From the NCBI RefSeq assembly GCF_001730285.1, contig NZ_MIJZ01000014.1, positions 248,001-312,000 of the forward strand: DNA of 64,000 bases, given 5' to 3'. Source of the stretch: Enterococcus ureasiticus (lineage in GTDB: Bacteria > Bacillota > Bacilli > Lactobacillales > Enterococcaceae). Positions 18,495 to 28,132 of this stretch are shown here, in pieces (the stretch's first letter is position 1; each line of letters starts with the position of its first letter). The notes under the pieces are model-generated. The model had not been told where the DNA came from, ran no database searches, and worked only from the letters and a program-made list of their open reading frames with translations. The translations under genes were made by a program, and so were the position numbers.

Positions 18495-19173
18495 CGTAGC
18501 CATATTCTCCTTCCGCTTGGTCTCGAATAATTCGGCCATTTTCGATGGCGATTACGCGATGACGGATCGTGTTTACAATCGTGCTGTTATGTGTTGCCAT
18601 AACAACGGTTGTTCCTTGTGCATTGATCCGGTCTAAAAGTTTCATGATTTCCCATGAGTTTTCTGGATCAAGGTTTCCTGTTGGTTCATCAGCGATTAGA
18701 ACTTTAGGTGTATTTACGATTGCACGAGCAATTGAAACACGTTGTTGTTCCCCACCAGATAGTTCACTTGGAAACACTCGAACTTTATGTTTTAAACCAA
18801 CAAGATCAAGAACTTCCATTACTCTTTTCTTGATATCTCTTGGCTTACGTCCAACAACTTGCATAGCATAAGCAACATTTTCATATACAGTCTTCTTCGT
18901 TAATAATTTATAATCTTGAAAGACAATACCGATTTCTCTTCTAAGATAAGGAACTTCTGCATTTTTTATTTTCATTAAATCATGACTTGCAACTTTTAAA
19001 CGTCCCTTAGTTGCTTTTTCTTCACGGTACATCAATTTAATGAATGTTGATTTTCCGGCTCCGGAAGGTCCAACAACATAAACGAATTCACCTTGTTTTA
19101 TTTCTACTGAAATATTTCGGATAGCAGTTGTACCATTCGAATATTTCTTCATTACATCTTTCATTTCAATCAT
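18487..19173 (-). CDS. ftsE: Cell division ATP-binding protein FtsE
   Basis: This ABC ATPase of 228 residues has Walker A GPSGAGKST, signature LSGGEQQR and Walker B VLIADEPTGNLDP. FtsE powers conformational change in FtsX to control cell-wall hydrolases. It overlaps ftsX and follows prfB by about 100 bp. Confidence 0.97.
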   Translation of the reverse strand: MIEMKDVMKKYSNGTTAIRNISVEIKQGEFVYVVGPSGAGKSTFIKLMYREEKATKGRLKVASHDLMKIKNAEVPYLRREIGIVFQDYKLLTKKTVYENVAYAMQVVGRKPRDIKKRVMEVLDLVGLKHKVRVFPSELSGGEQQRVSIARAIVNTPKVLIADEPTGNLDPENSWEIMKLLDRINAQGTTVVMATHNSTIVNTIRHRVIAIENGRIIRDQAEGEYGYDD

Positions 19174-19280
19174 GGCGTATTCTCTCCATCTCTGTTTTCT
19201 AGACTATCAATCATTATAACATGACTTTGTTTCAAGGCTCTTTCAACAGTTTACAATTTTGTTTCATTTCTGTGAATAGA

Positions 19281-20382
19281 TCAATTTAATTTTTGTTTCA
19301 AGTAAGCATCAATGAAGCCATCTAAGTCTCCATCCATTACTGCCTGTACATTTCCTGTTTCGTAATTGGTCCGATGGTCTTTGACCATTGAATAAGGGTG
19401 GAAAACATACGAACGAATTTGCGAACCCCAGCCGATCTCTAGCTGTTCACCGCGTAAAGCTGCTGCCTCCTGCGCTTTTTTATCCATTTCTAATTGATAA
19501 AGTTTTGCTTTAAGCATTCCCATCGCTTGCTCTCGGTTTTTTAATTGTGAACGTTGCGCTTGACTGGCAACAACCGTTCCAGTAGGTATGTGCGTGATTC
19601 GAACAGCTGATTCTGTCTTATTAATATGTTGTCCCCCAGCGCCACTGGCACGATAGGTATCAACTTTTAAATCATCTGTATTGATATCGATCTCAACATT
19701 TCCATCCAATTCAGGCATGATATCAACTGAACAAAAAGAAGTGTGACGACGTTTGGCTGAATCAAATGGTGAAATTCGTACTAAACGATGAACACCTTTT
19801 TCAGATTTTAAATACCCATACGCATTATATCCTTTAATTAAAAGCGTAACACTTTTAATGCCTGCTTCGTCTCCTGATTGGTAATCTAATGTTTCTACTT
19901 GAAACCCGTGACTTTCAGCCCAGCGCGTATACATTCGAAGCAACATACTGCCCCAATCTTGTGATTCAGTACCCCCAGCTCCTGGATGAAGTTCCATGAT
20001 AACATTATTTTTGTCATAAGGCTCGTTTAACAATAAGGAAAGTTCATAAATGCTTAGCTTTTCTTTTAAAGCTAATAAACGTTCTTCCAATTCTACTTGT
20101 GTATCTGAATCATATTCTTCTTGCTGCATCTCACTCATGATTTCCAATTCTTCTAGCTCATCCGCAAATTGATGAAATTGCTGATATTTTTCTTTATAGG
20201 AATTGGTTTCGTTGATCAATTGTTGTGCCGTTTCTGAATTATCCCAAAAGCCAGGCTCTGCCATTCTGTTTTCAGCTTCTGCAATGTCTTCTTCTAACTG
20301 ATCTAAGTCAAAGAGACCCCCTGAAGCTCGTGATCGATTGATTCATTTCATCTAAAATAGTTCGGATTTCAGCATTTTCCAT
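19281..20382 (-). CDS. prfB: Peptide chain release factor 2 (programmed +1 frameshift)
   Basis: The long frame carries the GGQ loop ([12 protein letters not shown]) and the SPF tripeptide ([15 protein letters not shown]) that reads UGA/UAA stops. The true start is the ATG at 20382 ([15 protein letters not shown]). After 24 codons the zero frame meets TGA at 20308-20310 in the classical context AGG GGG TCT CTT TGA C. A +1 slip on CTT joins the frames and gives a 366-residue protein. This autoregulatory frameshift is conserved in bacterial RF2 genes. Confidence 0.97.
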
Positions 20383-20419
20383 GATATTTTCTTCCTTCCA
20401 TTTTCAATACTTTGTAACA

Positions 20420-20456
20420 CAACAAATGAAGGCGAGGCGAATGCCTCACCTTCATC
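20420..20456 (-). terminator. Hairpin between secA and prfB
   Basis: ATGAAGGTGAGGC and GCCTCGCCTTCAT form a strong stem six bases after the secA stop. The following T stretch is interrupted (TTTGTTG), so it may attenuate rather than fully stop transcription into prfB. Confidence 0.6.
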
Positions 20457-20461
20457 AATTT

Positions 20462-22993
20462 TTAAAGACCTTTACCGTGACAATTTTTGTATTTCTTACC
20501 ACTGCCGCATGGACAAGGATCATTACGACCTATTTTTTCATCAACATGAACTGGTTGCTTTTTAGCACTTGTATTGCTTTGAGGTTCTTCTTCATCTGAT
20601 GGATGAACGGCTTCCCCTTGCGCTACTTGTTCACGTTGAACATTTTGACGAATTTCTGATTTCATGAATAGACGAGTTACTTCGTATTCGATTGCTCCGA
20701 TCATTTCTTCAAACATGTTGTAGCCCTCTGTTTGATATTCAACTAATGGATTATTTTGTCCGTAAGCACGTAAGCCCACTGATTGACGTAATTGATCCAT
20801 TGCATCAATATGATCCGTCCATTTTGTATCTACTACACGTAGAATAACAACTTTTTGGAATTCCAAAATTTGTTCTGGCCCATTTAATTGTTCTACTTTG
20901 ACATCATAGACTTCTTGCGCACGTTTTACTAAATAATCTTTGATTTCTTCTGGTGATTTGCCATCTAAATCTGCTTTAGAAATAGAGTCTTCATGAACTA
21001 ATGTTGAAGAAGCGAAATCAACGATACCATCAAGATTCCAATTTTCTTTTTCTAATTGAGTATGGCTATCAACAACGCGAGTGATTGTACGTTTTACCAT
21101 ATTTAGTAATGTTTCAGTCAACTCTGTATCTTCCATAATGACTTCTTGGCGTTGTGCATAGATAACTTCACGTTGCTCACGCATTACATCATCATATTGC
21201 AAGACATTCTTACGTGTATCATAGTTATTTCCTTCAACACGTTTTTGAGCTGATTCTACTTGTTTACTTAACATTTTGCTTTGGATCACAGCATCTGATT
21301 CTTCAATATTCATACGATCCAAGAATGCTTTAATTCGTTCTGAACCAAAACGTTTCATCAAGTCATCTTCAAGTGATAGATAGAATTGAGAAACCCCAGG
21401 ATCTCCCTGACGACCTGCACGTCCACGCAATTGATTATCGATACGGCGTGATTCATGACGCTCAGTACCGATTACGGCTAAACCACCTAGTTCGACAACA
21501 CCAAGACCAAGCTTGATATCTGTACCACGACCAGCCATATTGGTAGCAATCGTAACCGCACCTTTTTGACCAGCATTCATAATGATTTCAGCTTCTTTAA
21601 AGTGATTTTTCGCATTCAATACTTCGTGCGGCACTTTTTCTTTGTTTAATAACTCTGACAATAATTCAGACGTTTCAACAGCAACTGTACCAACTAAGAC
21701 TGGTTGACCGTTATGGTAACGTTCTTTGATATCTTGGACCACTGCTTTGAATTTACTTTGTAGTGTTGGGTAAAGTAAGTCGGCACGGTCATCACGAATG
21801 ATTGGACGGTTTGTTGGAATTTGGAAAACTTGAATATTGTAGATTTCACGGAATTCTTCTTCTTCCGTTTTAGCAGTACCAGTCATCCCAGCTAATTTCT
21901 TATACATACGGAAATAGTTCTGGAATGTAATTGTTGCCATTGTTTTTGTTTCGTCTTCGATCTCTACGCCCTCTTTGGCTTCGATCGCTTGGTGTAAACC
22001 ATCTGAGTAACGGCGACCATCCATGATACGACCAGTAAATTGGTCAACAATCAATACTTTACCTTCTTGAACAACGTAATCAATATCTCTAAGCATGATA
22101 AAGTTCGCACGTAAGGCTTGATCCATATGGTGAGTCAACGCTGTATTTTCAATATCATAAAGATTTTCTAAACCAAAGTTTTCTTCTGCTTTTTCGATAC
22201 CCGCTTCTGTTAAACTAATTGTTTTAGATTGAACATCGATTTTGTAATCTTCTTCTTCTTTTAAACGTTTAACAAAATTATCTGTACGTGTATAAAGCGC
22301 AGTTGACTTTTCTGCTTGTCCAGAAATAATCAACGGTGTACGTGCTTCATCGATTAAGATTGAATCGACCTCATCCACAATCGCATAATTCAATGGACGT
22401 TGTACCATTTGGTTACGGTAAACAACCATGTTATCACGTAAATAATCAAATCCTAATTCGTTATTTGTACTATAGGTAATATCACAATTATAGGCATCAC
22501 GTTTTTCTTCTGACGTTTTTGAGTTGATATTCAGACCTACTGTTAAGCCTAAGAAATTATACAATTCACCCATCTCATCAGAGTCACGAGTTGCTAAATA
22601 TTCATTGACTGTTACAACATGAACCCCTTCGCCAGTCAATGCATTCAAATAAACCGGCATCGTAGCAGTCAAAGTTTTACCTTCACCAGTTCTCATTTCA
22701 GGGATATTCCCATCATGTAAGACAATACCACCCATTAACTGAACGCGGTACGGGTATAATCCTAAGACACGTTTCGCCGCTTCACGGACAACCGCAAAAG
22801 CTTCTGGTAATAATTGATCTAGCGTTTCACCTTTTTGGTAGCGAGCCTTAAACTCATCTGTCTTTGCCTTTAATTCTTCATCGTTCAATGCTGCAATAGC
22901 TGAAGCGTGAGATTCCACTTGTCCAGCAATACCATCCAAGCGTTTTAGTTCCTTTTTATCATTTTCAATCATCTTTTTTAAAAAATTAGCCAT
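20462..22993 (-). CDS. secA: Preprotein translocase ATPase SecA
   Basis: SecA is the motor of the Sec pathway. Walker A MRTGEGKT, the [15 protein letters not shown] motor motif and the C-terminal zinc-binding motif [14 protein letters not shown] are intact. The start at 22993 ([15 protein letters not shown]) matches other enterococcal SecA; a TTG seven codons upstream is less likely. The product is 843 residues, normal for the single SecA of Firmicutes. Confidence 0.97.
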   Translation of the reverse strand: MANFLKKMIENDKKELKRLDGIAGQVESHASAIAALNDEELKAKTDEFKARYQKGETLDQLLPEAFAVVREAAKRVLGLYPYRVQLMGGIVLHDGNIPEMRTGEGKTLTATMPVYLNALTGEGVHVVTVNEYLATRDSDEMGELYNFLGLTVGLNINSKTSEEKRDAYNCDITYSTNNELGFDYLRDNMVVYRNQMVQRPLNYAIVDEVDSILIDEARTPLIISGQAEKSTALYTRTDNFVKRLKEEEDYKIDVQSKTISLTEAGIEKAEENFGLENLYDIENTALTHHMDQALRANFIMLRDIDYVVQEGKVLIVDQFTGRIMDGRRYSDGLHQAIEAKEGVEIEDETKTMATITFQNYFRMYKKLAGMTGTAKTEEEEFREIYNIQVFQIPTNRPIIRDDRADLLYPTLQSKFKAVVQDIKERYHNGQPVLVGTVAVETSELLSELLNKEKVPHEVLNAKNHFKEAEIIMNAGQKGAVTIATNMAGRGTDIKLGLGVVELGGLAVIGTERHESRRIDNQLRGRAGRQGDPGVSQFYLSLEDDLMKRFGSERIKAFLDRMNIEESDAVIQSKMLSKQVESAQKRVEGNNYDTRKNVLQYDDVMREQREVIYAQRQEVIMEDTELTETLLNMVKRTITRVVDSHTQLEKENWNLDGIVDFASSTLVHEDSISKADLDGKSPEEIKDYLVKRAQEVYDVKVEQLNGPEQILEFQKVVILRVVDTKWTDHIDAMDQLRQSVGLRAYGQNNPLVEYQTEGYNMFEEMIGAIEYEVTRLFMKSEIRQNVQREQVAQGEAVHPSDEEEPQSNTSAKKQPVHVDEKIGRNDPCPCGSGKKYKNCHGKGL

Positions 22994-23150
22994 GTTTTTA
23001 AGTGTTCCTTTCAATAAACTCTATTTATTTTTTGCACTAAATGCACAATCATCCTTTCTATTTTATCACTAGTTGCTAAGAAAGGAAATAACTTCTCTTA
23101 ATATTAATAATATATTATATCATTTTTTATGTACATATGCTTAAAATAAG

Positions 23151-23197
23151 CAAAAGAGACTTCGGCAAAACGTATGCCGTCCTGCTTCAGTCTCTTA
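23151..23197 (-). terminator. Second hairpin after hpf
   Basis: AAGAGACTGAAGC...GAAGTCTCTT forms a stem followed by TTTGC on the minus strand; an inner GGCATACG/TTTTGCC stem is possible. Confidence 0.5.
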
Positions 23198-23243
23198 AAA
23201 ATCGACTATTCGAAAGTAACTGACCTTTGATAACAATTCTGTT

Positions 23244-23280
23244 AAAAATCTCTATTGCCATAAAGCAACTAGAGATTTTT
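23244..23280 (-). terminator. Terminator of hpf
   Basis: AAAAATCTCTA and TAGAGATTTTT form a perfect inverted repeat with A and T tracts on either side, 45 bp after the hpf stop; it can act in both directions. Confidence 0.75.
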
Positions 23281-23325
23281 AGCTATTCTTCGTTAAATAA
23301 AGGACAATTTACTCAGTCATTTAAC

Positions 23326-23877
23326 TTAGTCTGTTTCGATTAAACCATATTTGCCATCTTTACGACGGTAAACAATGCTGGTTCCGTTTGTTTCTGAATC
23401 TTCAAAGATAAAGAAGTTATGTCCTAACATGTTCATTTGTAAAACAGCTTCTTCACTATCCATTGGTTTTAATGAAAGACGTTTTGTACGAACAATGTCT
23501 AATTCTGGCGTTTCATCAGGTGTTTCTTCACCATTTAAGAAAATAGCTGCTTTAGCAGTATTCATCCCAGTTTCACGAGATTTACGGTTAATTTTTGTTT
23601 TAAATTTACGAATTTGTCGTTCTAATTTATCTACAACTAGATCAACACTTGCATATAAATCAGGTGATGTTTCTTCAGCACGTAAAACTAAATAAGGTAG
23701 AGGAATAGTAACCTCGACTTTTGCTGTTTTTTCAGTGTAGACTTTTAAGTTTACATGAACAGTCGCTTCAGGTGAATCACTGAAATAACGTTCTAGTTTA
23801 CCAACTTTTTTCTCTACATAGTCTCGGATTGCTTCAGTAACTTCGATGTTTTCTCCACGCACATTATATCTAAACAT
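23326..23877 (-). CDS. hpf: Ribosome hibernation promoting factor, long form
   Basis: HPF dimerises 70S ribosomes into inactive 100S particles in stationary phase. The N-terminal S30AE domain (MFRYNVRGENIEVTEAIRDYVEKKV) and the C-terminal dimerisation domain (VRTKRLSLKPMDSEEAVLQMNMLGHNFFIFED) are both present, as in the long Firmicutes form. The start at 23877 has AAAGGGG upstream; an in-frame ATG six codons earlier is less likely. A strong promoter lies at 23950-23978. Confidence 0.96.
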   Translation of the reverse strand: MFRYNVRGENIEVTEAIRDYVEKKVGKLERYFSDSPEATVHVNLKVYTEKTAKVEVTIPLPYLVLRAEETSPDLYASVDLVVDKLERQIRKFKTKINRKSRETGMNTAKAAIFLNGEETPDETPELDIVRTKRLSLKPMDSEEAVLQMNMLGHNFFIFEDSETNGTSIVYRRKDGKYGLIETD

Positions 23878-23949
23878 AACGATTACCCCTTTCATCTGCC
23901 ACTAAAGAAGGAATAAAAGGACCACTCTGTTATCCTTCTTCTTAATTCT

Positions 23950-23978
23950 ATTATAACGAATTATATTACTTTTGCCAA
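23950..23978 (-). promoter_or_regulatory. hpf promoter
   Basis: Minus-strand TTGGCA (23973-23978) and TATAAT (23950-23955) are separated by exactly 17 bp, about 75 bp before the hpf ATG. Confidence 0.8.
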
Positions 23979-24014
23979 CAGAATTGCGGTCGATTTTTTA
24001 TTTTAATTATTCTT

Positions 24015-24701
24015 TTATCTCGCGACAGAAAACGTATACAGTTTTGAAGGTTCATTTTCCAAAATAACTTGGGCTGCATGGAAAATCGTTCGACCTGTTG
24101 TATAGATATCATCAACTAAAAGAATGTCCTTATTTAAGATAGCTTTTTGCCCTTCTAATGTTAATTTGAAAGGTTGCTTCAATTTCATTCGGTCTTTTCT
24201 TGTTTTTTGTACTTGAGATACGCCATCTGCAAAACGCACAAGATAGGGCTGATATGGAATGTTTGCAGCAGCCAACAATCCTTCAACTTGATTAAAACCT
24301 CTAACCTTCATTCGTTCAGTTGAAATCGGCATTGGAATCACCAAAAAGTTCTTTTTCAGCTTAAAGTAAGCCTGCAAATAATCCACAAAACTATGTCTAA
24401 GTCTATAATTCCCTTTGAATTTATATTCTTCAAACCATTCTTGCATCGCTTGATTGTAGGCAAAAAGAGCTTCATGATGAAAATCATAATTTGGATAAAG
24501 TTGTTGCCATTTCACACAGTCTCCACAATACAGACTATTTGATGGACGCTGACAACCATAACAGCACTCTTTTCTTTCCAGTAATAGAAATTCTTTGGCA
24601 CACTTGGAACATAATTGTTCAGATACTATTTTTTTAGGCAAAAAAATTTCCTTAATTGTTAAATTTCTACTGATCGTTTGACTACAATAATTACATCTCA
24701 T
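24015..24701 (-). CDS. comFC: Competence protein ComFC (phosphoribosyltransferase-like)
   Basis: This 228-residue protein has an N-terminal zinc-finger region (MRCNYCSQ, LCSKCAKE, CCYGC and CGDC pairs) and a C-terminal phosphoribosyltransferase fold with the PRPP motif ILLVDDIYTTGRT. ComFC works with ComFA in DNA uptake during natural transformation. It overlaps the comFA end by 11 bp, so the pair is translationally coupled. Confidence 0.94.
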   Translation of the reverse strand: MRCNYCSQTISRNLTIKEIFLPKKIVSEQLCSKCAKEFLLLERKECCYGCQRPSNSLYCGDCVKWQQLYPNYDFHHEALFAYNQAMQEWFEEYKFKGNYRLRHSFVDYLQAYFKLKKNFLVIPMPISTERMKVRGFNQVEGLLAAANIPYQPYLVRFADGVSQVQKTRKDRMKLKQPFKLTLEGQKAILNKDILLVDDIYTTGRTIFHAAQVILENEPSKLYTFSVAR

Positions 24702-26019
24702 CTATCAATCCCCGTTCTATGCCTAAAGTATTCATTTTTTTGATCTGCTTGATTGCTTCTTTCATGGCCTTCGTACAACCATCATGCAAAAACCAGACTT
24801 CTCCTGCAGTAAACTCTTTTCTTCGGTCAACTCTACCAGCAATTTGAACAAGAGCTGAGGTTGCAAAGACATCATGATTTGCTCCTAAAACGATCACTGA
24901 AACACCATCAAATGTCACACCTCGTTCTAGTATGGTCGACGTCATAAGAATTCGATACTCCTTATTTCTCATCTTCAAGACCTTTTCTAACCGCTCTGGA
25001 TCCTGAGAATGAACGCAGGCTAAAGGTACTTCTGGAAATTTTTTTTCAACTGCTTCCTTTAGCTTTTCCATCAAAGAAATGCTGGGGCAAAAAATCAAAA
25101 CATCATTTTTATTCACTAGTGTACGAATTTTAGTTACTAACGTTTTAGGGCTGTTGCCCTTTTTGATTTTTTCATGCCATCGAGAACACCATTTCATCTT
25201 AGGAACAGGGAGAATTCTTCTATGGTAACGCGCTGGTAAAATGCTAGTTTTCAACTGATTTTGAGTTGTTTTTTTAGTTAATTCTTTAGTTGGTGTTGCA
25301 GTGAGATAAACAAGTGAACTATTTGTCTTGATTGCCTGATTTACACCATACTGCAAAAGGGGGTTATCGACAAAAGGAAAAGCATCTACTTCATCGATAA
25401 TCAATACATCAAATGCTTGAAAAAAGCGTAATAACTGGTGGGTTGTACATACTAAAAGTTTAGTATAACGATAGCGTTCTTCCATCTTACCATGAAGAAG
25501 AATCGCTGGTTCATCCGGAAAAACGGCTTGTATTCTAGGGTACAGTTCCAGGCAAACATCAACTCTAGGTGAAGCAATAGCCACTCGATAGCCAGATTCT
25601 AAAGAATGATGAATCGTTTTAAACAGCATTTCTGTCTTACCCGCACCCGTAACCGCCCAAATCATTCTAGATTCGCCTTTCTTGACTGAAGCTACTAAAT
25701 CATTTGATACTGCCTGTTGCCCATCAGTAAGTTGCCCTTTCCAAGCAAAATTGACTATTCTTTTGACAGGATTTGGTTCAGGTAAATGGTAAAAATCCTG
25801 ACTGGTATCCACTCTGCCTAATTGAATACACTCTGGACAAAAAAAATGACCATTGAACAATTGAACGATACTCTTACTCTGAACCTGACCACAGCGTAAA
25901 CATTGAATTGTTTTTTCATTCACTTCCTGCATCGTCAATAGCTTTTGACTCTGTTCTTCTGCTGCTTCAATATTCTCAATTTCTTTTTTTAAGACTTTTC
26001 TTCCCCATAATTCTTGCAT
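24691..26019 (-). CDS. comFA: Competence DNA helicase ComFA
   Basis: This superfamily 2 helicase drives inward transport of single-stranded DNA during transformation. The N-terminal four-cysteine zinc site (CLRCGQ...CPEC), Walker A VTGAGKTEM, DEAD-like IIDEVDAFPF and motif VI QIAGRVDRR are intact. Length (442) is normal. Both comF genes are complete, so this part of the competence machinery is not decayed. Confidence 0.95.
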   Translation of the reverse strand: MQELWGRKVLKKEIENIEAAEEQSQKLLTMQEVNEKTIQCLRCGQVQSKSIVQLFNGHFFCPECIQLGRVDTSQDFYHLPEPNPVKRIVNFAWKGQLTDGQQAVSNDLVASVKKGESRMIWAVTGAGKTEMLFKTIHHSLESGYRVAIASPRVDVCLELYPRIQAVFPDEPAILLHGKMEERYRYTKLLVCTTHQLLRFFQAFDVLIIDEVDAFPFVDNPLLQYGVNQAIKTNSSLVYLTATPTKELTKKTTQNQLKTSILPARYHRRILPVPKMKWCSRWHEKIKKGNSPKTLVTKIRTLVNKNDVLIFCPSISLMEKLKEAVEKKFPEVPLACVHSQDPERLEKVLKMRNKEYRILMTSTILERGVTFDGVSVIVLGANHDVFATSALVQIAGRVDRRKEFTAGEVWFLHDGCTKAMKEAIKQIKKMNTLGIERGLIDEM

Positions 26020-26097
26020 TTGTCCCCTCCATAATTAAACTACGCAATTTCTATTCACTATTTTTTCTTAATTTTTCTATCGTTGTCTAGGACATCA

Positions 26098-26143
26098 TAA
26101 AAAGCTCGACTTATTTACCGTTTCAGCAAATTTGTCGAGCTTT
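26098..26143 (-). terminator. Hairpin upstream of comFA
   Basis: AAAGCTCGAC and GTCGAGCTTT flank a 23-nt loop and are followed by TTTTATG on the minus strand. It lies between the PTS IIB terminator and comFA and could be a second terminator. Confidence 0.5.
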
Positions 26144-26190
26144 CAATTAGGAACCATAGATTCTAAAATCTGTCTTCATTTTCAAGAGAA

Positions 26191-26233
26191 CAAAAAAAGT
26201 GAGTCAAAACTTACATCATGTTTTGACTCACTT
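26191..26233 (-). terminator. Terminator of the PTS IIB gene
   Basis: AAGTGAGTCAAAAC and GTTTTGACTCACTT form a perfect 14-bp stem followed by TTTTTTTG on the minus strand. Confidence 0.85.
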
Positions 26234-26239
26234 ATTGTA

Positions 26240-26563
26240 TTAGTTATTTCCAATCAAATTCAATGCTTGTTGTAGCACTTTTTCCCCATTCATCATGCCA
26301 TAATCAGCCATATTGATTACTTCTAAAGGAATTCCTTTAGGTTCTAAACGTTTTTCAAAATCGCTTTTCATAAATCGAACTTGAGGACCCAATAATAACA
26401 CGTCTACAGGTTTACTCTCTAAATTGTTATCTGCATCTGAAGCTGATACTGCAAAAATATCCGTATCCAAGCCTTGTGCATCAGCAGCTTTTTGCATTTT
26501 TGTTACAAGCAAACTTGTACTCATCCCAGCAGAACATACAAGCATAATTGTTTTTTTAGCCAT
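26240..26563 (-). CDS. PTS EIIB component, lactose/cellobiose family (orphan)
   Basis: This 107-residue protein has the IIB active-site motif MLVCSAGMSTSLLVTKM with the phosphorylated Cys10. The start at 26563 (MAKKTIMLVC) is preceded by AAGGAG; ATGs just upstream (MATMAKK) are possible. It stands alone between terminators with no IIA or IIC gene nearby. The peptidoglycan-sugar operon at 54-56 kb has a IIC of the same superfamily but no IIB, so the two might pair, but that is only a guess. Confidence 0.9.
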   Translation of the reverse strand: MAKKTIMLVCSAGMSTSLLVTKMQKAADAQGLDTDIFAVSASDADNNLESKPVDVLLLGPQVRFMKSDFEKRLEPKGIPLEVINMADYGMMNGEKVLQQALNLIGNN

Positions 26564-26686
26564 GGTAGCCATCTCCTTTTTTCTAACTAATAACATAACA
26601 CATTTTATATTCTCTTTAACTTTAGTATAGTAAAAAACTGACTTTTGTCAACGCTTCCTGCTTGCGAGCTATCTTAATTTAGTTGT

Positions 26687-26983
26687 TTAAAAAAGCCACT
26701 TAGATTTAAGCAGTTTATTAAAAACCACATATTCCTTTTCAATATTGACTTGTACAACTTGATAACTAGCATTGAGCCAACCATATGCGCCTTTTTCAGG
26801 ATGCTTAAGATCGTTTGCCCACCAATCGATATCTGTGCGTGCCGTTTTAGGAAGTCCTGAATGTGGAAAAAGTAACTCGTCAAATTGAGTAAACGTTAAA
26901 GTTACTTGTGAACCACCATTGGTCGTTAAATAATGGGTAACGCTATCATATTTCTTTTGACGCTCTTTTGCCAAATCATTCAC
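26687..26983 (-). CDS. DUF7662-like small protein
   Basis: This 98-residue protein shows the pattern YDSVTHYL....SQVTLTFTQFDELL...LPKTARTDIDWWANDLKHPEKGAYGWLNASYQVVQVNIEKEYVVF. From memory this is the DUF7662 family, whose members are small cytosolic proteins of unknown function. No partner gene is evident; it is a single gene on the minus strand facing the yigZ promoter. Confidence 0.7.
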   Translation of the reverse strand: MNDLAKERQKKYDSVTHYLTTNGGSQVTLTFTQFDELLFPHSGLPKTARTDIDWWANDLKHPEKGAYGWLNASYQVVQVNIEKEYVVFNKLLKSKWLF

Positions 26984-27111
26984 TCCCTTATTTTTATTAT
27001 CGCTTTGCTTATAATGAACTACTTTTTAAAAATCATTCTTCCTTTTAATGATTATCTCATAAAAAGTTAAAGAAGCAAATGAAGGTCTCTTATCTATTTT
27101 AAAGAGAATAG

Positions 27112-27140
27112 TTGCTTCTCACCTTTATTTTTTTTATACT
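27112..27140 (+). promoter_or_regulatory. yigZ promoter
   Basis: TTGCTT (27112-27117) and TATACT (27135-27140) are 17 bp apart, ending 30 bp before the yigZ ATG. Confidence 0.65.
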
Positions 27141-27170
27141 TAAAGTATTATGTAGTAAAGGACTGAGCAA

Positions 27171-27830
27171 ATGCTTGATCATTATTTTACCATTCGCTCT
27201 GATGGAGAAAGTGAAATCGAGATCAAAAAATCCCGTTTTATCTGTTCTCTAAAACGAGTCTATTCAGAAAATGAAGCAAAAGAATTTATTGCTCAAAAGA
27301 AAAAAGAGCATTGGAAAGCCAATCATAATTGCAGTGCTTTTGTGATCGGTGAAAAAAGTGATATTCAGCGCAGCAGCGATGATGGAGAACCAAGTGGAAC
27401 AGCTGGCGTCCCTATGCTGGAGGTTTTGAAAAAACAAGAATTGATCAATGTGGCAGCTGTTGTTACTCGCTATTTTGGCGGAACTAAACTTGGCGCTGGC
27501 GGCTTGATTCGAGCATATAGCCATGCTGTTTCTCATGCATTAAGTGACATCGGATTGGTCGAAGGAAAATTACAACAGGAAATTCGTTTAACGATCAGTT
27601 ATCCTAATTTAGGAAACGTTCAAAATTTCCTGGAAAACAAATGCTACACATTAAAAGACACGATTTATGGAGAGCATGTTGACGTTATTTGCCTTGTAGA
27701 TGAAGCGAAATCCGAGCAATTTATGGCAGAAATCGTTGAACTACTAAATGGACAAGTTACATTTGAAGAAGGTGAATGTTCTTATCATGAACTGCCAATC
27801 AAAAAAAAGGAGCAAGAAGATGACATTTGA
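27171..27830 (+). CDS. YigZ/IMPACT family protein (UPF0029)
   Basis: This 219-residue protein has the IMPACT-family core: EIKKSRFICSLKRV, the signature DDGEPSGTAGVPMLEVL, and TRYFGGTKLGAGGLIRAYSHA, followed by a C-terminal DUF1949-like domain. The eukaryotic relative regulates GCN2; the bacterial function is unsettled. It overlaps the DUF2829 gene by 11 bp, so the two are probably cotranscribed. Confidence 0.93.
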   Translation: MLDHYFTIRSDGESEIEIKKSRFICSLKRVYSENEAKEFIAQKKKEHWKANHNCSAFVIGEKSDIQRSSDDGEPSGTAGVPMLEVLKKQELINVAAVVTRYFGGTKLGAGGLIRAYSHAVSHALSDIGLVEGKLQQEIRLTISYPNLGNVQNFLENKCYTLKDTIYGEHVDVICLVDEAKSEQFMAEIVELLNGQVTFEEGECSYHELPIKKKEQEDDI

Positions 27831-28056
27831 AGAAATATTACCTCACATAAAAAAAGGGGCAAAAGCTGTAAGAGAAGGTTGGGGTGGTTTTGAATTGTAC
27901 ATTGAACTCAGAGATGAAATCGGCACATCCGATGGGACTTTCCTCCAAGTTACGCCCTACTTTTTGATCAAGACTTCTGATGAAGGATATAGTATGTTTT
28001 CACCAACACCGTGTGATGTTTTGGCAGAAGATTGGAAAATCGTAACTACAGATTAA
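27820..28056 (+). CDS. DUF2829 (Tad2-like) small protein
   Basis: The start at 27820 follows AAGGAG and gives 78 residues; longer readings overlap yigZ in another frame. The sequence fits DUF2829: an N-terminal helix followed by IKKGAKAVREGWGGFELYIEL, then TPYFLIKTSDEG and the C-terminal DVLAEDWKIV. The phage anti-Thoeris protein Tad2, which sequesters the signal 1''-3' gcADPR, belongs to this domain family. Here the gene is chromosomal, tied to yigZ and ends in a terminator, so a housekeeping or defence-modulating role is unresolved. Confidence 0.8.
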   Translation: MTFEEILPHIKKGAKAVREGWGGFELYIELRDEIGTSDGTFLQVTPYFLIKTSDEGYSMFSPTPCDVLAEDWKIVTTD

Positions 28057-28067
28057 GATTCTATACA

Positions 28068-28107
28068 AAGCTAGAACACTTAAAACAAGTCGCTCTAGCT
28101 TTTTTTA
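28068..28107 (+). terminator. Terminator after the DUF2829 gene
   Basis: AAGCTAGA and TCTAGCTT form the stem, followed by TTTTTTT. Confidence 0.7.
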
Positions 28108-28132
28108 TAAGATCAAGAAAAGAGGAACACGT

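Larger units (their letters stand above)
22994..23325. other. Intergenic region between hpf and secA
   Basis: The 332-bp gap holds two hairpins that end hpf transcription (23244-23280 and 23151-23197) and then an AT-rich stretch (23030-23140) that should contain the secA promoter. TAAAAT on the minus strand near 23065 is a possible -10, but no convincing -35 is seen. No ORF with an SD was found. Confidence 0.5.

Noticed and set aside
26674-26883. 69-aa minus-strand ORF near the DUF7662 gene
   Set aside because: It overlaps the DUF7662-like gene in another frame, and has no SD.
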